64,000 nucleotides of DNA, taken from contig JACSRW010000043.1 in the NCBI GenBank assembly GCA_014879565.1, positions 29,768 to 93,767 on the forward strand, written 5' to 3'. This document shows positions 42,846 to 51,916 of this stretch, piece after piece. Position numbers and translations under genes: made by a program. Source of the stretch: Chitinophagaceae bacterium (GTDB lineage: Bacteria > Bacteroidota > Bacteroidia > Chitinophagales > Chitinophagaceae). The notes below the pieces were generated by a model, which worked only from the letters and a program-made list of their open reading frames with translations, searched no databases and was not told the origin of the DNA. How positions within the stretch are numbered: position 1 is the first letter of the stretch; each line of letters begins with the position of its first letter.

Positions 42846-43511
42846 ATGGATCGCAGAAAATCCCTGAAACTGATCGCCACCGGTGCCGTAGCTGTACCCG
42901 CTGTCATTGCCGGCTGTAATACCGATGAGGCAAAGAAAACAGCCGCAGACAACAAGGAACCGGTCTTTAACCTTGACCGGAATCCGGATGAACTGGCCTA
43001 TGAAAAGGAGTTACTGGCCAAACCCGCCTTCTTCACCAGCCAGGAGATGGCCACTCTTACCGTTTTGTGTGACTGGATCATACCAAAAGATGATATCAGT
43101 GGCAGCGCGAGTGAGGCGAAAGTTCCCGAATTCATTGAGTTTATCGTGAAAGATATGCCCCAGCATCAGGTGCCTCTGCGCGGAGGTCTCCGCTGGCTCG
43201 ACCTGCAATGCCACAAAAAATTTGAAAACCACTTTACTGCCTGTACCCCGGATCAGCAAAAGGAAATGCTGGACAGTATTGCATATCCGGAAAAAGCAAA
43301 ACCGGCAATGAGCCAGGGTGTAAAATTCTTCAGCCTGCTGCGGGATCTGACGGCTACCGGATTTTACACCTCTGAAATCGGGGTGAAAGACCTGGGCTAT
43401 GCCGGCAATCAGCCCAACCAGTGGAATGGGGTGCCGGCAGATGTGCTGGCCCGGTACAAACTCAGCTATACCGAAAAAGAACTGAAAGAATGTGTGCGGT
43501 TTGATTCCTGA
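42846..43511 (+). CDS. Gluconate 2-dehydrogenase subunit 3 family lipoprotein (module 2)
   Basis: 221 residues. MDRRKSLKLIATGAVAVPAVIAGC combines a twin-Arg-like head with a lipobox (VIAGC, Cys about 24), so it is probably exported folded and lipid-anchored. The body carries LTVLCDWIIPKDD and a C-terminal FSLLRDLTATGFYTSEIG similar to module 1. It starts 31 nt after the GMC gene. Expected to be the small subunit of a membrane-anchored dehydrogenase complex. Confidence 0.86.
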   Translation: MDRRKSLKLIATGAVAVPAVIAGCNTDEAKKTAADNKEPVFNLDRNPDELAYEKELLAKPAFFTSQEMATLTVLCDWIIPKDDISGSASEAKVPEFIEFIVKDMPQHQVPLRGGLRWLDLQCHKKFENHFTACTPDQQKEMLDSIAYPEKAKPAMSQGVKFFSLLRDLTATGFYTSEIGVKDLGYAGNQPNQWNGVPADVLARYKLSYTEKELKECVRFDS

Positions 43512-43534
43512 ATTTTTATCCCAATACACGCGGC

Positions 43535-44722
43535 ATGAAAAAATTTTCTTTTTTGTACCTGCTTTTGCTGGCTGGCCTGTTTACGCAGGCCCAGTTATAT
43601 GTTACCCTGCATGAAGATTGCCAGTTCCGCGGACGCACCTATATGCTGGAAGCGGGTACCTACCGGTTATACCAGATGAAAATCGGAAATGACCGGCTAT
43701 CATCCCTGCAGATACCCGCCGGATTCCGGGTAACGCTTTATGCGGATGACAACTTCTCCGGCAAATCCCTGACGCTTTCCGCCACCCTTCCCTGTCTTGA
43801 CAGCAGCTGGGATAACCAGACTTCTTCCCTTGTGGTTGAAGACACCCGGATTCAGCAGATTAATCCCAATGAATATGTAGTTTTTTATACCGACTGTTAC
43901 GAACGGGGTTTTTCCAGAAGCCTGCGTCCCGGTATCTATAAAGGCGCGGACCTGGGTGAACTGAAAAATAATATATCCTCCTTTTCTGTTTTTGGCAATC
44001 TGCGTGTGAGGGCCTATACCCAATCAGAAGAGGCGATGGGCTATTATGGTTCCTTTGAGAAAAACGAAACCTGCCTGAACCGGAATTTTAATGACCGGAT
44101 CAGTTCGCTGGTGATTGAATACAATCCCAATCCGCCGGCCGGCGGAAACGGCACATTTTCGGATGACCGTTATGTGCAACTTTTTGCAGATTGCCGGTAT
44201 GAGGGCAACGGGTTGCGCCTGGAACCCGGCCGGTATACCGGAGAAAACCTGGGTTTGTTCCGCAATGCCCTCCGCTCCCTCCGGATTCCTTCGGGATATA
44301 CGGTAAGAATCTTCAGTAATGATAATTTCTCCGGCAGCAGTACGGTGTTCACATCGGATGAAGAATGTCTCGCTTATCCCCAACGGGATAAAGCCGGCTC
44401 GCTTATTGTGGAAAGAAGAGGCGGATCTGCTTATCCGGGTGGGGGTTTCCCGCCCGTAACAAATGTGACGATATATACAGATGCCGCTTACCGCGGACAA
44501 TCTGCCGTTTTATTGCCGGGCACTTATGGCAGTATGGCGGAAGCCGGTGGATTCCCCGAAAAAGCGCTTAGTTCCCTGCAGATACCACCCGGTTACAAAG
44601 TGATTCTATATGATCAGCCCGGTCTGCGGGGACGCAGTATTACCCTGACAGAATCCCGGAGCAGTTTTTCTATGGGCACCTGGAATGACCGGGCTGTTTC
44701 CATCGCTGTATACAGGCAATAA
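43535..44722 (+). CDS. Secreted protein of four beta/gamma-crystallin domains
   Basis: 395 residues, signal peptide 1-19 (LAGLFTQAQ). Eight Greek-key motifs in four domains each end in the [D/N][D/N]xx[S/T]S-type calcium signature: NDRLSS, DNQTSS, KNNISS, NDRISS, then weaker RNALRS, RDKAGS, EKALSS and NDRAVS. Aromatic-rich Y-D-N-F-S-G repeats are clear (ADDNFSGKSL, SNDNFSGSST). Microbial members bind calcium and are stress or surface proteins. The gene follows the dehydrogenase subunit by 23 nt; the operon has no obvious reason for it. Confidence 0.85.
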   Translation: MKKFSFLYLLLLAGLFTQAQLYVTLHEDCQFRGRTYMLEAGTYRLYQMKIGNDRLSSLQIPAGFRVTLYADDNFSGKSLTLSATLPCLDSSWDNQTSSLVVEDTRIQQINPNEYVVFYTDCYERGFSRSLRPGIYKGADLGELKNNISSFSVFGNLRVRAYTQSEEAMGYYGSFEKNETCLNRNFNDRISSLVIEYNPNPPAGGNGTFSDDRYVQLFADCRYEGNGLRLEPGRYTGENLGLFRNALRSLRIPSGYTVRIFSNDNFSGSSTVFTSDEECLAYPQRDKAGSLIVERRGGSAYPGGGFPPVTNVTIYTDAAYRGQSAVLLPGTYGSMAEAGGFPEKALSSLQIPPGYKVILYDQPGLRGRSITLTESRSSFSMGTWNDRAVSIAVYRQ

Positions 44723-44725
44723 AAA

Positions 44726-44756
44726 AAATTCTGCCACCGGGGGTGACAGAATTTTT
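44726..44756. terminator. Bidirectional terminator after crystallin gene and EF-G-like gene
   Basis: Imperfect stem ATTCTG-CCACC / GGTG-ACAGAAT (about 44728-44752) with A-run left and T-run right. Confidence 0.8.
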
Positions 44757-44778
44757 GAATACTGACAGAGGCAGCGGA

Positions 44779-46914
44779 TCAGGCGTATTCCTCTTTTTCT
44801 GTTTTGCTGTGTTCATCAATGAGCCTGCGCTGAATATCAAACGGCACAGGTTCATACCCGTGAAAGGCCATTTTAAATTTGGCGCGGCCCTGCGTAATGG
44901 AACGGAGGGAAGATGAGTAGCCTTCCATTTCAGCCAGCGGCACTTTGGCAATCACTTTCTGAAAATGTCCTTCACTGTCGATACCTTCCACAAGGGCGCG
45001 GCGGCTTTGCAGGTCACCCATGACCGAACCGGTCAGGTCATCCGGACAAAGCACATCCAGCCGGTAAATCGGTTCCAGGATTTGCGGATCGGCCTGCTGG
45101 AATGCCTGACGGAAAGCCTGGAGACCGGCAATCTTAAAGGAAATATCATTGCTGTCAACCGGGTGCATTTTTCCGTCATATACAGATACGCGGATATCCC
45201 GCGCATAGGATCCTGTCAGCGGACCATTCTGCATCTTTTCCATCACCCCTTTCAGGATGGAGGGAAGGAAGCGGGCATCAATCGCTCCTCCAACGATACA
45301 GTTGAAGAATACCAGTTTACCGCCCCATTCCAGATCATAAACATCTCTTCCCCTAACATTGAGTCCGTCGGGATCCGGCATACCCTCAAACCAGGGTTCA
45401 ATCCGCATAAATACTTCCCCGAATTGTCCGGCGCCACCGCTTTGCTTTTTGTGCCGGTAACTGGAATCCGCCATTTTACGGATAGTTTCCCGGTAGGCGA
45501 TCCTGGGTTTGACAAATTTCACTTCCAGTTTGTGCTGGTGTTCAATTTTCCATTTAGCCACAGCCAGGTGCATATCACCCTGACAATGGATCAGGGTCTG
45601 TTTCAGTTCCTGTGACACTTCAACCAGCAGGGTCGGGTCTTCTTCTCTTAACTGATGCAGGGCCTGTGACAATTTCTCCTCCTCTCCTTTTTTCAGCGAT
45701 TCAATCGCTACGGTCATATTCGGCGGCGGAAATTCAATGGAAGGCAGTTCATAATTTTTGCCTTTCACATGGAGGGTATTGTTGACATGCGTGTTTTTGA
45801 GCTTAAGCGTGGCGCCGATATCACCCGCCACCAGTTCATTGGCCGGAATCCGTTTGTTTCCTTCCACCAGGAATAACTGGGTGATTTTTTCTGTCACACC
45901 GGTTGTTTCATTTTCCAGTTCCATACCGCTCTTCACGGTACCGGAATAGACCTTAAAGAAGGACAGGTCACCCACATGGGGTTCGGAAATGGTTTTGTAA
46001 ATGAAAATACAGGCGGGTCCGGCGGCATCACAGGTAAGCTCCTCCCCTTTTTTGGTTTTCTGGGGCGGCATTTCATTTGCGCTCGGGCACACATTATCTA
46101 TAAAGCCCATCAGGCGGCCACTACCCATATTTCTTTCGGCGGAAAGGCAGAATACCGGGAAAAGGTCGTGATGAATCATGGCACTTTTCAGCCCGTTCTT
46201 CATTTCATCCTCATCGAGTTCACCCTTGTCGAAATATTTTTCCATGAGGGATTCATCGTTGCTGGCAATGGCTTCAATCAGCTCCTTATGGAGCTCGTCG
46301 GCCCGGGCTTTCTCCTCGTCGGGGATATCCACTTTTTCCGGTTTACCGCCATTATCGGTAAAGCGGTACATGGTCATCCGCAATACATCTATGATTTCAT
46401 GAAAACCGGAGCCGGTCTGCCGGGGATACTGCACCACCACTACATTGTTACCGAAATGGGATTTGGCTTCCCGAATGGTACGGTCAAAATCAGCATTGTC
46501 ATCATCCAGTTTATTCACCGCGAAAATCATCGGGGTCCGGAACTTTTCAGTGTATTCCCAGATAATATCTGTACCGACTTCCACTCCCATTACGGCATTG
46601 AGCAGCATTACACCGGTATCAGCCACCCGCAGGGCTGAGATTACTTCTCCGGCAAAATCATCATAGCCCGGGGTATCAATGATATTGATCTTGTAGCCTC
46701 TCCATTTGGTGTGCAGGAGTTTGCTGAAAATAGAATTACCACGCTCCTGTTCGAGTTCGTGGTAATCGCCTGTAGTATTCCGCTCCGCGATGGATCCTTT
46801 CCGGGTAATTATGCCTGCTTCAAAAAGCATGCACTCCGCTAAGGTGGTCTTACCGGAACCGGCATGCCCCAGCAAGACTATATTTTTTACATGTGAGGTA
46901 TCAAATTCTGGCAT
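44779..46914 (-). CDS. Elongation factor G paralogue (EF-G2 type), likely GTPase-impaired
   Basis: 711 residues with all EF-G domains: G domain (P-loop GHAGSGKT, 16-23; NKLD, 134-137), domain II, then III-V with the YRHKKQSGGAGQFGEV segment. The switch II catalytic motif, DTPGH in canonical EF-G, is DTPGY here (Tyr84). Bacteroides EF-G2 is known to promote translocation without GTP hydrolysis and to matter in starvation; the same substitution occurs in the EF-G-like family of mycobacteria (FusA2). Whether this protein hydrolyses GTP is inference. The chromosome should also encode a canonical EF-G. Confidence 0.9.
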   Translation of the reverse strand: MPEFDTSHVKNIVLLGHAGSGKTTLAECMLFEAGIITRKGSIAERNTTGDYHELEQERGNSIFSKLLHTKWRGYKINIIDTPGYDDFAGEVISALRVADTGVMLLNAVMGVEVGTDIIWEYTEKFRTPMIFAVNKLDDDNADFDRTIREAKSHFGNNVVVVQYPRQTGSGFHEIIDVLRMTMYRFTDNGGKPEKVDIPDEEKARADELHKELIEAIASNDESLMEKYFDKGELDEDEMKNGLKSAMIHHDLFPVFCLSAERNMGSGRLMGFIDNVCPSANEMPPQKTKKGEELTCDAAGPACIFIYKTISEPHVGDLSFFKVYSGTVKSGMELENETTGVTEKITQLFLVEGNKRIPANELVAGDIGATLKLKNTHVNNTLHVKGKNYELPSIEFPPPNMTVAIESLKKGEEEKLSQALHQLREEDPTLLVEVSQELKQTLIHCQGDMHLAVAKWKIEHQHKLEVKFVKPRIAYRETIRKMADSSYRHKKQSGGAGQFGEVFMRIEPWFEGMPDPDGLNVRGRDVYDLEWGGKLVFFNCIVGGAIDARFLPSILKGVMEKMQNGPLTGSYARDIRVSVYDGKMHPVDSNDISFKIAGLQAFRQAFQQADPQILEPIYRLDVLCPDDLTGSVMGDLQSRRALVEGIDSEGHFQKVIAKVPLAEMEGYSSSLRSITQGRAKFKMAFHGYEPVPFDIQRRLIDEHSKTEKEEYA

Positions 46915-47023
46915 AGCAATAAATTTTTAATGAAGAATTGAAACGTTCTTTACAAATCTTCTAAAGGAAGGTCAATTATGACAGGATCGCCGTTAGGGCG
47001 TTACCTGATATTTATCATCAGCC

Positions 47024-47383
47024 TCAGGCCGTTTTATCCAGGAACCCGCTGAATTCTGACCGGAGAGCCGTCAGCGTCAGTTCCAGGGAACGGTATTCCT
47101 CCAGCAAGCTTTCATGTTTGCTGAGAATTTCTTCCGACGGGGCTGTGTGTAAACTGCGTTCGTGAATTTTGATAGCCTGTTTCAGATCGTGGATATTGAT
47201 GAGCTGGATGTGAAACTGATTGTGGAGATGTTCGACTTCCTGTAACTGATCTTTGCTGAGGGGTTTACCGGCTACCTGGCGAATTTTATTTTCATCCTGT
47301 GTGAATTCTTCACGATAGTTGCGGAGTTGCTCTCTCCAGGCATTGCACTCCTGTGAGAGCTGTGAGAGGTCTACCTGTACCAT
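47024..47383 (-). CDS. Small coiled-coil protein, unknown function
   Basis: 119 residues, no signal peptide, highly charged and helical throughout (RNYREEFTQDENKIRQVAG, LKQAIKIHERSL, HESLLEEYRSLELTLTALRSE), so a cytoplasmic coiled coil is expected. It sits 109 nt upstream of the EF-G2-like gene on the same strand. I do not recognise the family. Confidence 0.6.
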   Translation of the reverse strand: MVQVDLSQLSQECNAWREQLRNYREEFTQDENKIRQVAGKPLSKDQLQEVEHLHNQFHIQLINIHDLKQAIKIHERSLHTAPSEEILSKHESLLEEYRSLELTLTALRSEFSGFLDKTA

Positions 47384-47552
47384 GGCTTTAAAAATTTAAA
47401 GATTAAAAAATAAAGAACTGGGGAACTGCCCGAAGCTGGCAGTTGTCCTGGGGCCGGACCGGCAGAGGTGAGTTTTTGTTACTGTTAAGGTAAGACCATT
47501 TTAATTAAAAACAAACTTTTTATACGCACATAAAAAGCAAAAGCCGGTAATA

Positions 47553-47590
47553 AAAAAAAAGGCTGTCTCAATAATTGAGACAGCCTTTTT
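47553..47590. terminator. Bidirectional terminator downstream of the WRP-rich protein gene
   Basis: GGCTGTCTCAA (47561-47571), TAA loop, TTGAGACAGCC (47575-47585), A-run left and T-run right. 11-bp perfect stem. Confidence 0.9.
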
Positions 47591-47617
47591 TACTATTAAA
47601 ATGGTACGGCTTCCTGA

Positions 47618-48541
47618 TTAATGCCTGCGCACTTTCACCCTGGTGGCTTTATTGCCACGGGGTCCTTTTACCGTTGTTTTCCGCACGGTGGCTTTGTTAC
47701 CACGGGGGCCGGTCACTGTTGTACGGCTGTGACTAACCTTGTAGCGGCCTACGGCAGCGGAATGTCTTGTTCTCACCGTTACAGAAGTGGTACGATAAGG
47801 CATATATACCCGGTGGGCACGGATGACCCGGTGCGTTTGCACAATGGCAAAGGGCCGGTGATAATGCACCCGCAGCGGATGCCAGGCATGCCAGGCGAAT
47901 GGGCGCCAGGGTTTCCACCAGGCGGGATATACACGCCAGCGCCAGGGCGATATCCAGGGACGGTAAACGGGCCCGTATACAAAACGAACGGAAGGCCAGA
48001 TCCATACATTTACAACCAGACCTGGCATTTCATCCAGCATTGTTTCTCCCGTGGCCGGACCACTTCCGGCAGCACTATAGAAACTCATAAAAGCCTGCTC
48101 ATTTTTCCCTTCCTCCTGCGGTTCAACAATAACCTGCTCTCCGTAAATTTCCTCATCCCCCACTATCTGTATAACCGCACTGGCTTCTCCTGTCTTTTCC
48201 AGTTCAATCACTGCGATATCCTGGTTCTCGTTGTCCGAAACGGGCACCTGCAGAATAAACGCATGTACATCTCCATCAGCCTTATCCACCACCCGGATAT
48301 AGTCAATCTCCCCGTCGCCGTTCAGATCCAGATTATTGACATGATTGGATTCGGTGTTGAGGGCCTTTTCAAAATCCTCAATAGAAGAAGACTGCTGAAA
48401 CAATTGCAACGCGCCCTGGAGACTGAAATGATCGCCGGGCAGACCGGTGGAGTCGGCGCCGGACTGGTTCTGGGCCCCGGCGGTTAGGGTCAGCAGGATA
48501 AATCCGCCGAAGAGGGTACTGAGTTTAATGGCTATTTTCAT
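47618..48541 (-). CDS. Secreted protein with EF-hand-like loop and basic repeat tail, unknown function
   Basis: 307 residues, signal peptide 1-23 (LTLTAGAQNQ). An acidic part contains DLNGDGEIDYI (about 73-83), a calcium-loop-like motif. The middle (about 180-230) is extremely rich in Trp, Pro, Arg, His (RPWISPWRWRVYPAWWKPW). The tail repeats TVTGPRGNKATVRK / TVKGPRGNKATRVK and is strongly basic. Such composition suggests a surface or nucleic-acid/polymer-binding protein, but no family is recognised. Confidence 0.65.
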   Translation of the reverse strand: MKIAIKLSTLFGGFILLTLTAGAQNQSGADSTGLPGDHFSLQGALQLFQQSSSIEDFEKALNTESNHVNNLDLNGDGEIDYIRVVDKADGDVHAFILQVPVSDNENQDIAVIELEKTGEASAVIQIVGDEEIYGEQVIVEPQEEGKNEQAFMSFYSAAGSGPATGETMLDEMPGLVVNVWIWPSVRFVYGPVYRPWISPWRWRVYPAWWKPWRPFAWHAWHPLRVHYHRPFAIVQTHRVIRAHRVYMPYRTTSVTVRTRHSAAVGRYKVSHSRTTVTGPRGNKATVRKTTVKGPRGNKATRVKVRRH

Positions 48542-48666
48542 AAAAAAGTTTTGCTTAGGACGGCAAAAAAGGCCCCGGGTTTATTCATGACCCCTGTTTT
48601 TTTTCGGTAATACGCCTCAACCGGAGACCTCTTTCTCGGTCAAAATTCAATAACTTGCCGGTCCGC

Positions 48667-50700
48667 ATGATCGCCCCCCAGACCATACAGCAGATTATGT
48701 CCCGCACCGATATTATCGATGTGATCGGAAGTTTTGTCAAGCTGAAAAGACGGGGAACCAATTACCTGGGTCTCTGTCCCTTCCATAACGAAAAAACGCC
48801 CTCCTTTACGGTATCCCCGGGTAAGGAGATTTACAAATGTTTCGGATGCGGTAAAAGCGGCAATACTGTAAGCTTTATCATGGAGCATGAAAAGTACAGT
48901 TATGTGGAGGCCCTGAAATGGCTGGCCAACAGGTACGGAATAGAAATTGAAGAAACCTTTATCAGCGATGAACAGCGGCTGCAGCTCCAGGCGGCCGACA
49001 GTCTCTATATCATCAACCAGTTTGCCCAGCAGTTTTTCACCCGGCAGCTATTTGAAACACCCGAGGGACAGGATATCGGGCTGGCATATTTTAAAGAAAG
49101 GGGCTTCCGGGAAGATATTATCCGGAAATTCCAGCTGGGTTACAGCCCGGAACAAAAAGATGCTTTTACCCGGGAAGCCCTGGCCAAACAATATAACAGG
49201 GAGCTTCTGCTGAAAACCGGCCTCGTAGCCAACCGCTATGACCAGTTGCAGGATAATTACCGGGGACGGGTGATCTTTCCTGTACATAATCACAGTGGTA
49301 AAGTACTGGGCTTCGGGGCCCGCATACTAAAAACACAGGAGAAAGCCCCCAAATACATCAATACCCCGGAGAACGAGATTTATATAAAGAGTAAAATCCT
49401 TTACGGTTCTTATTTTGCCCGGCAGGCCATTGATAAAGCGGATGAATGCCTCCTGGTAGAGGGGTATACGGATGTGATCTCCCTGCACCAGGCGGGAATT
49501 GAAAATGTGGTGGCCAGCGGCGGTACTTCCCTGACACCCGACCAGCTCCGGCTGATCCGGAAGTATACCAACAATCTCACCATTGTTTATGACGGGGATG
49601 CAGCCGGGGTAAAAGCGGCGCTCCGGGGACTGGACCTGGCCCTGGAAGAAGGGCTCAATGTAAAACTGGTGCTGATCCCGGACAAGGAAGACCCGGACAG
49701 TTATGTAAATAAAGTCGGAGCCGCTGAATTCATCCGCTTTGTACAAAAAAACCGGAAAGATTTTATTCTCTTCCAGCTGGAAGTGGCCCTGCAGGATGCA
49801 GGGAATGATTCCCAGAAAAAATCTGCGGTTGTAAACCGCATGGCAGAAACTATTTCCAGGATCAACAAGGCGGAAGACTTCACCCGGCAGCAGGACTATA
49901 TCAAACAATGCGCAGAACTGCTGAAAATAGATGAAGCGGGCCTTCATTCTCTCGTTAATAAGTTTATCCGTGAACGGGTCGTTACCCAGGAAAGAAAACA
50001 GGCAGAAACGGAGACCCGCAGTTTTGAGGAAAATGCCCGCCAGGCAGAACAGACCAATTTTGACGAAGCCACATTCAGCCTGCTCTTTAAAGATGAATTA
50101 CAGGAGCGGGAAGTGGCCCGCATCCTGCTGGAATACGGCAACCGGAAATGGACCGATAACCGGCTGGTGGCGGACTATATAATGGAGGAAATGGTGGATG
50201 AATCCCTGCTGGACAATACCGATGTACTGCAGCTGATCCGGGTTTTTCGTGACCTGCTGCAACAGCATCCTGAAACCATCAACCGGAGTTTTTTTATTCA
50301 TCACCCCGATACCCGGCTCAGTGCTTTTGCCGTCTCCCTGCTGAATTTTCCCTATGAAGAGAGCACCCACTGGCGGCAGGAATTCAGCCAGTCAAGCGGT
50401 TACCAGAAAGGATTGTTTGAACAATCGTATGAGGATTTCATTAAAACCATCGCACCGGGTAATAATGACCGCCTCCTGGGTTTTCTGAAAATGGATGAAG
50501 ACAAAACCAATGAGGAAGTGGAATCAGCTATCAATTACCTGAAGCTGAGGAAAATCAAAAGACTGTTGCTGGAAAACCAGCTCGACCTGGAGAAGGAGCA
50601 TACGCCCGATGAATTTCACATGTTGCACCAGACCCATGAACACCTGAAACAAATGGAAATGGAACTGACCCGCAAAACCGGGGCCGTTATTATCCGCTGA
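48667..50700 (+). CDS. dnaG: DNA primase
   Basis: 677 residues. N-terminal CHC2 zinc domain (LCPFHNEKTPSFTVSPGKEIYKCFGCG split over residues 38-64), TOPRIM core with LVEGYTDVISLHQAG, TNNLTIVYDGDAAG, and a C-terminal helicase-binding region. It makes RNA primers at the replication fork. The ATG at 48667 is preferred to a TTG at 48655. The 3' end overlaps the convergent CYTH gene by 11 nt. Confidence 0.95.
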   Translation: MIAPQTIQQIMSRTDIIDVIGSFVKLKRRGTNYLGLCPFHNEKTPSFTVSPGKEIYKCFGCGKSGNTVSFIMEHEKYSYVEALKWLANRYGIEIEETFISDEQRLQLQAADSLYIINQFAQQFFTRQLFETPEGQDIGLAYFKERGFREDIIRKFQLGYSPEQKDAFTREALAKQYNRELLLKTGLVANRYDQLQDNYRGRVIFPVHNHSGKVLGFGARILKTQEKAPKYINTPENEIYIKSKILYGSYFARQAIDKADECLLVEGYTDVISLHQAGIENVVASGGTSLTPDQLRLIRKYTNNLTIVYDGDAAGVKAALRGLDLALEEGLNVKLVLIPDKEDPDSYVNKVGAAEFIRFVQKNRKDFILFQLEVALQDAGNDSQKKSAVVNRMAETISRINKAEDFTRQQDYIKQCAELLKIDEAGLHSLVNKFIRERVVTQERKQAETETRSFEENARQAEQTNFDEATFSLLFKDELQEREVARILLEYGNRKWTDNRLVADYIMEEMVDESLLDNTDVLQLIRVFRDLLQQHPETINRSFFIHHPDTRLSAFAVSLLNFPYEESTHWRQEFSQSSGYQKGLFEQSYEDFIKTIAPGNNDRLLGFLKMDEDKTNEEVESAINYLKLRKIKRLLLENQLDLEKEHTPDEFHMLHQTHEHLKQMEMELTRKTGAVIIR

Positions 50701-51226
50701 CCCCCTGCTTTTCCATGAGCATATCACTATAGGAACGGGTGAGAAAATCTTCTTCCCGGATACCCAGTTGCTTTATATAAGAAGCGCATTGTGCCTGCAG
50801 AGCGGCCGCGTCTTTTTCAGGGGCTTCTTTGTTCCCGGCTTCAATTTCAACAAAATGACCCAGTCCGGGTACTTCATCTATATGGAATTTCACATTCCCG
50901 ATATAATAGATTTCTCTTTTCTTCACTACCGTCACTTTCACACCACAGGCTTCCGCCAGCGCGAGCCTCAATCCTTCCCTGTCCTCCACTTTCACCAGCC
51001 GGAAACGGGAGGATTTGGGACCGGCTTTGTCCGCACGTTCATAAAAGATCAGGTTATTCTCAATATTGCCTTCCCGGAGTTTCAGCCGGCCATTGGCTAC
51101 CCGGAAATAGGTGTCGGTCTGTTCATCCGTTCCCCGGAAATCGGCCTGCAAATTCAGCAGGATGGTACGAACAGCGGAGGGATCGGCGCAACGTGCTTTA
51201 ATTTCAATATTGAGTAATTCTTTCAT
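50690..51226 (-). CDS. CYTH-domain protein (class IV adenylate cyclase / triphosphate hydrolase type)
   Basis: 178 residues. The EIEIK-like start LLNIEIKARC (4-13), RLKLREGN, FYERAD, and HIDEVPGLGHFVEIE (about 116-130) line the triphosphate tunnel of CYTH domains. Family members hydrolyse inorganic triphosphate or thiamine triphosphate or cyclise ATP; sequence does not decide. The gene overlaps the dnaG 3' end by 11 nt in antisense orientation. Confidence 0.85.
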   Translation of the reverse strand: MKELLNIEIKARCADPSAVRTILLNLQADFRGTDEQTDTYFRVANGRLKLREGNIENNLIFYERADKAGPKSSRFRLVKVEDREGLRLALAEACGVKVTVVKKREIYYIGNVKFHIDEVPGLGHFVEIEAGNKEAPEKDAAALQAQCASYIKQLGIREEDFLTRSYSDMLMEKQGVSG

Positions 51227-51262
51227 ACAGGGTGATAATACCGGGTTATGCCCATAAACAGA

Positions 51263-51290
51263 AAAGACCGCATCTGAAGATGCGGTCAGT
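51263..51290 (-). terminator. Hairpin after the DUF3052-like gene
   Basis: GACCGCATCT (51266-51275), GA, AGATGCGGTC (51278-51287): a 10-bp stem with only a short U-run on the minus strand. Terminator is likely but the U tract is weak. Confidence 0.65.
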
Positions 51291-51307
51291 AAATTTTTAG
51301 CTTAAAC

Positions 51308-51754
51308 TTATTCGGCGACTGCTGCTGTTTGCCTTTTCCGGGTGGAGCCGATTGATTCTCCCCGGTAAGTTTCACAGCGGGTAAAGCGCATGGCACTCCA
51401 GACATGATCCAGTTCCACCCGCTCAATACTTTCATAACCCTCACAGGTGAGCCGGTTCCAGCTGCATTCCCGGTTCAGATCAGTGACAATTTTGGAAGTG
51501 GATTTGGGATAAGCGACCCAGAACTTAGATTCATTCTTTAACGAGGGCATTACATCCTTCAGAATTCCATTGAGCTGGTTCTCATTTACGGCAAACACCA
51601 GTGCAAAATCAATCTTCCGGCTTTTCAGCAGCGGAGTCATGTTTTTGGCGAAGGAAAGTTTGCTGAATTGTTTCTCGATGGAGGAGGGTAAACCCTGGAT
51701 TAATAAATTCTTTTCGTCTGACAGTTGCAATTTTTCAAACACCGTTTGTGACAT
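51308..51754 (-). CDS. DUF3052-like protein
   Basis: 148 residues, no signal. Pattern LLIQGLPSSIEKQFSKLSF, LVFAVNENQLNGILKDVMPSL, FWVAYPKSTSK and a C-terminal DHVWSAMRFT fits the DUF3052 fold (Rossmann-like, often 'YdeI-type' neighbours). No catalytic motif or known function. It stands alone between hairpins. Confidence 0.5.
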   Translation of the reverse strand: MSQTVFEKLQLSDEKNLLIQGLPSSIEKQFSKLSFAKNMTPLLKSRKIDFALVFAVNENQLNGILKDVMPSLKNESKFWVAYPKSTSKIVTDLNRECSWNRLTCEGYESIERVELDHVWSAMRFTRCETYRGESIGSTRKRQTAAVAE

Positions 51755-51868
51755 ACTTAGAACTGTTTTAAAAGGTTCCGGTCTCTCAGCGGAAATTGAA
51801 AGCCCGAGTTCTCAAAGCAGGGTAGGCAAAGGTACTGATAATAAGGGGGATTTTCAGCATTTCCAATA

Positions 51869-51897
51869 AAAATCCTGTACCGGAGACCGGTACAGGA
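51869..51897 (-). terminator. Terminator after M48 protease gene
   Basis: ATCCTGTACCGG, AGA, CCGGTACAGGAT 12-bp stem; followed on the minus strand by TTTTTA. Confidence 0.85.
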
Positions 51898-51916
51898 TTC
51901 ACTTAGTTGATCTTAA

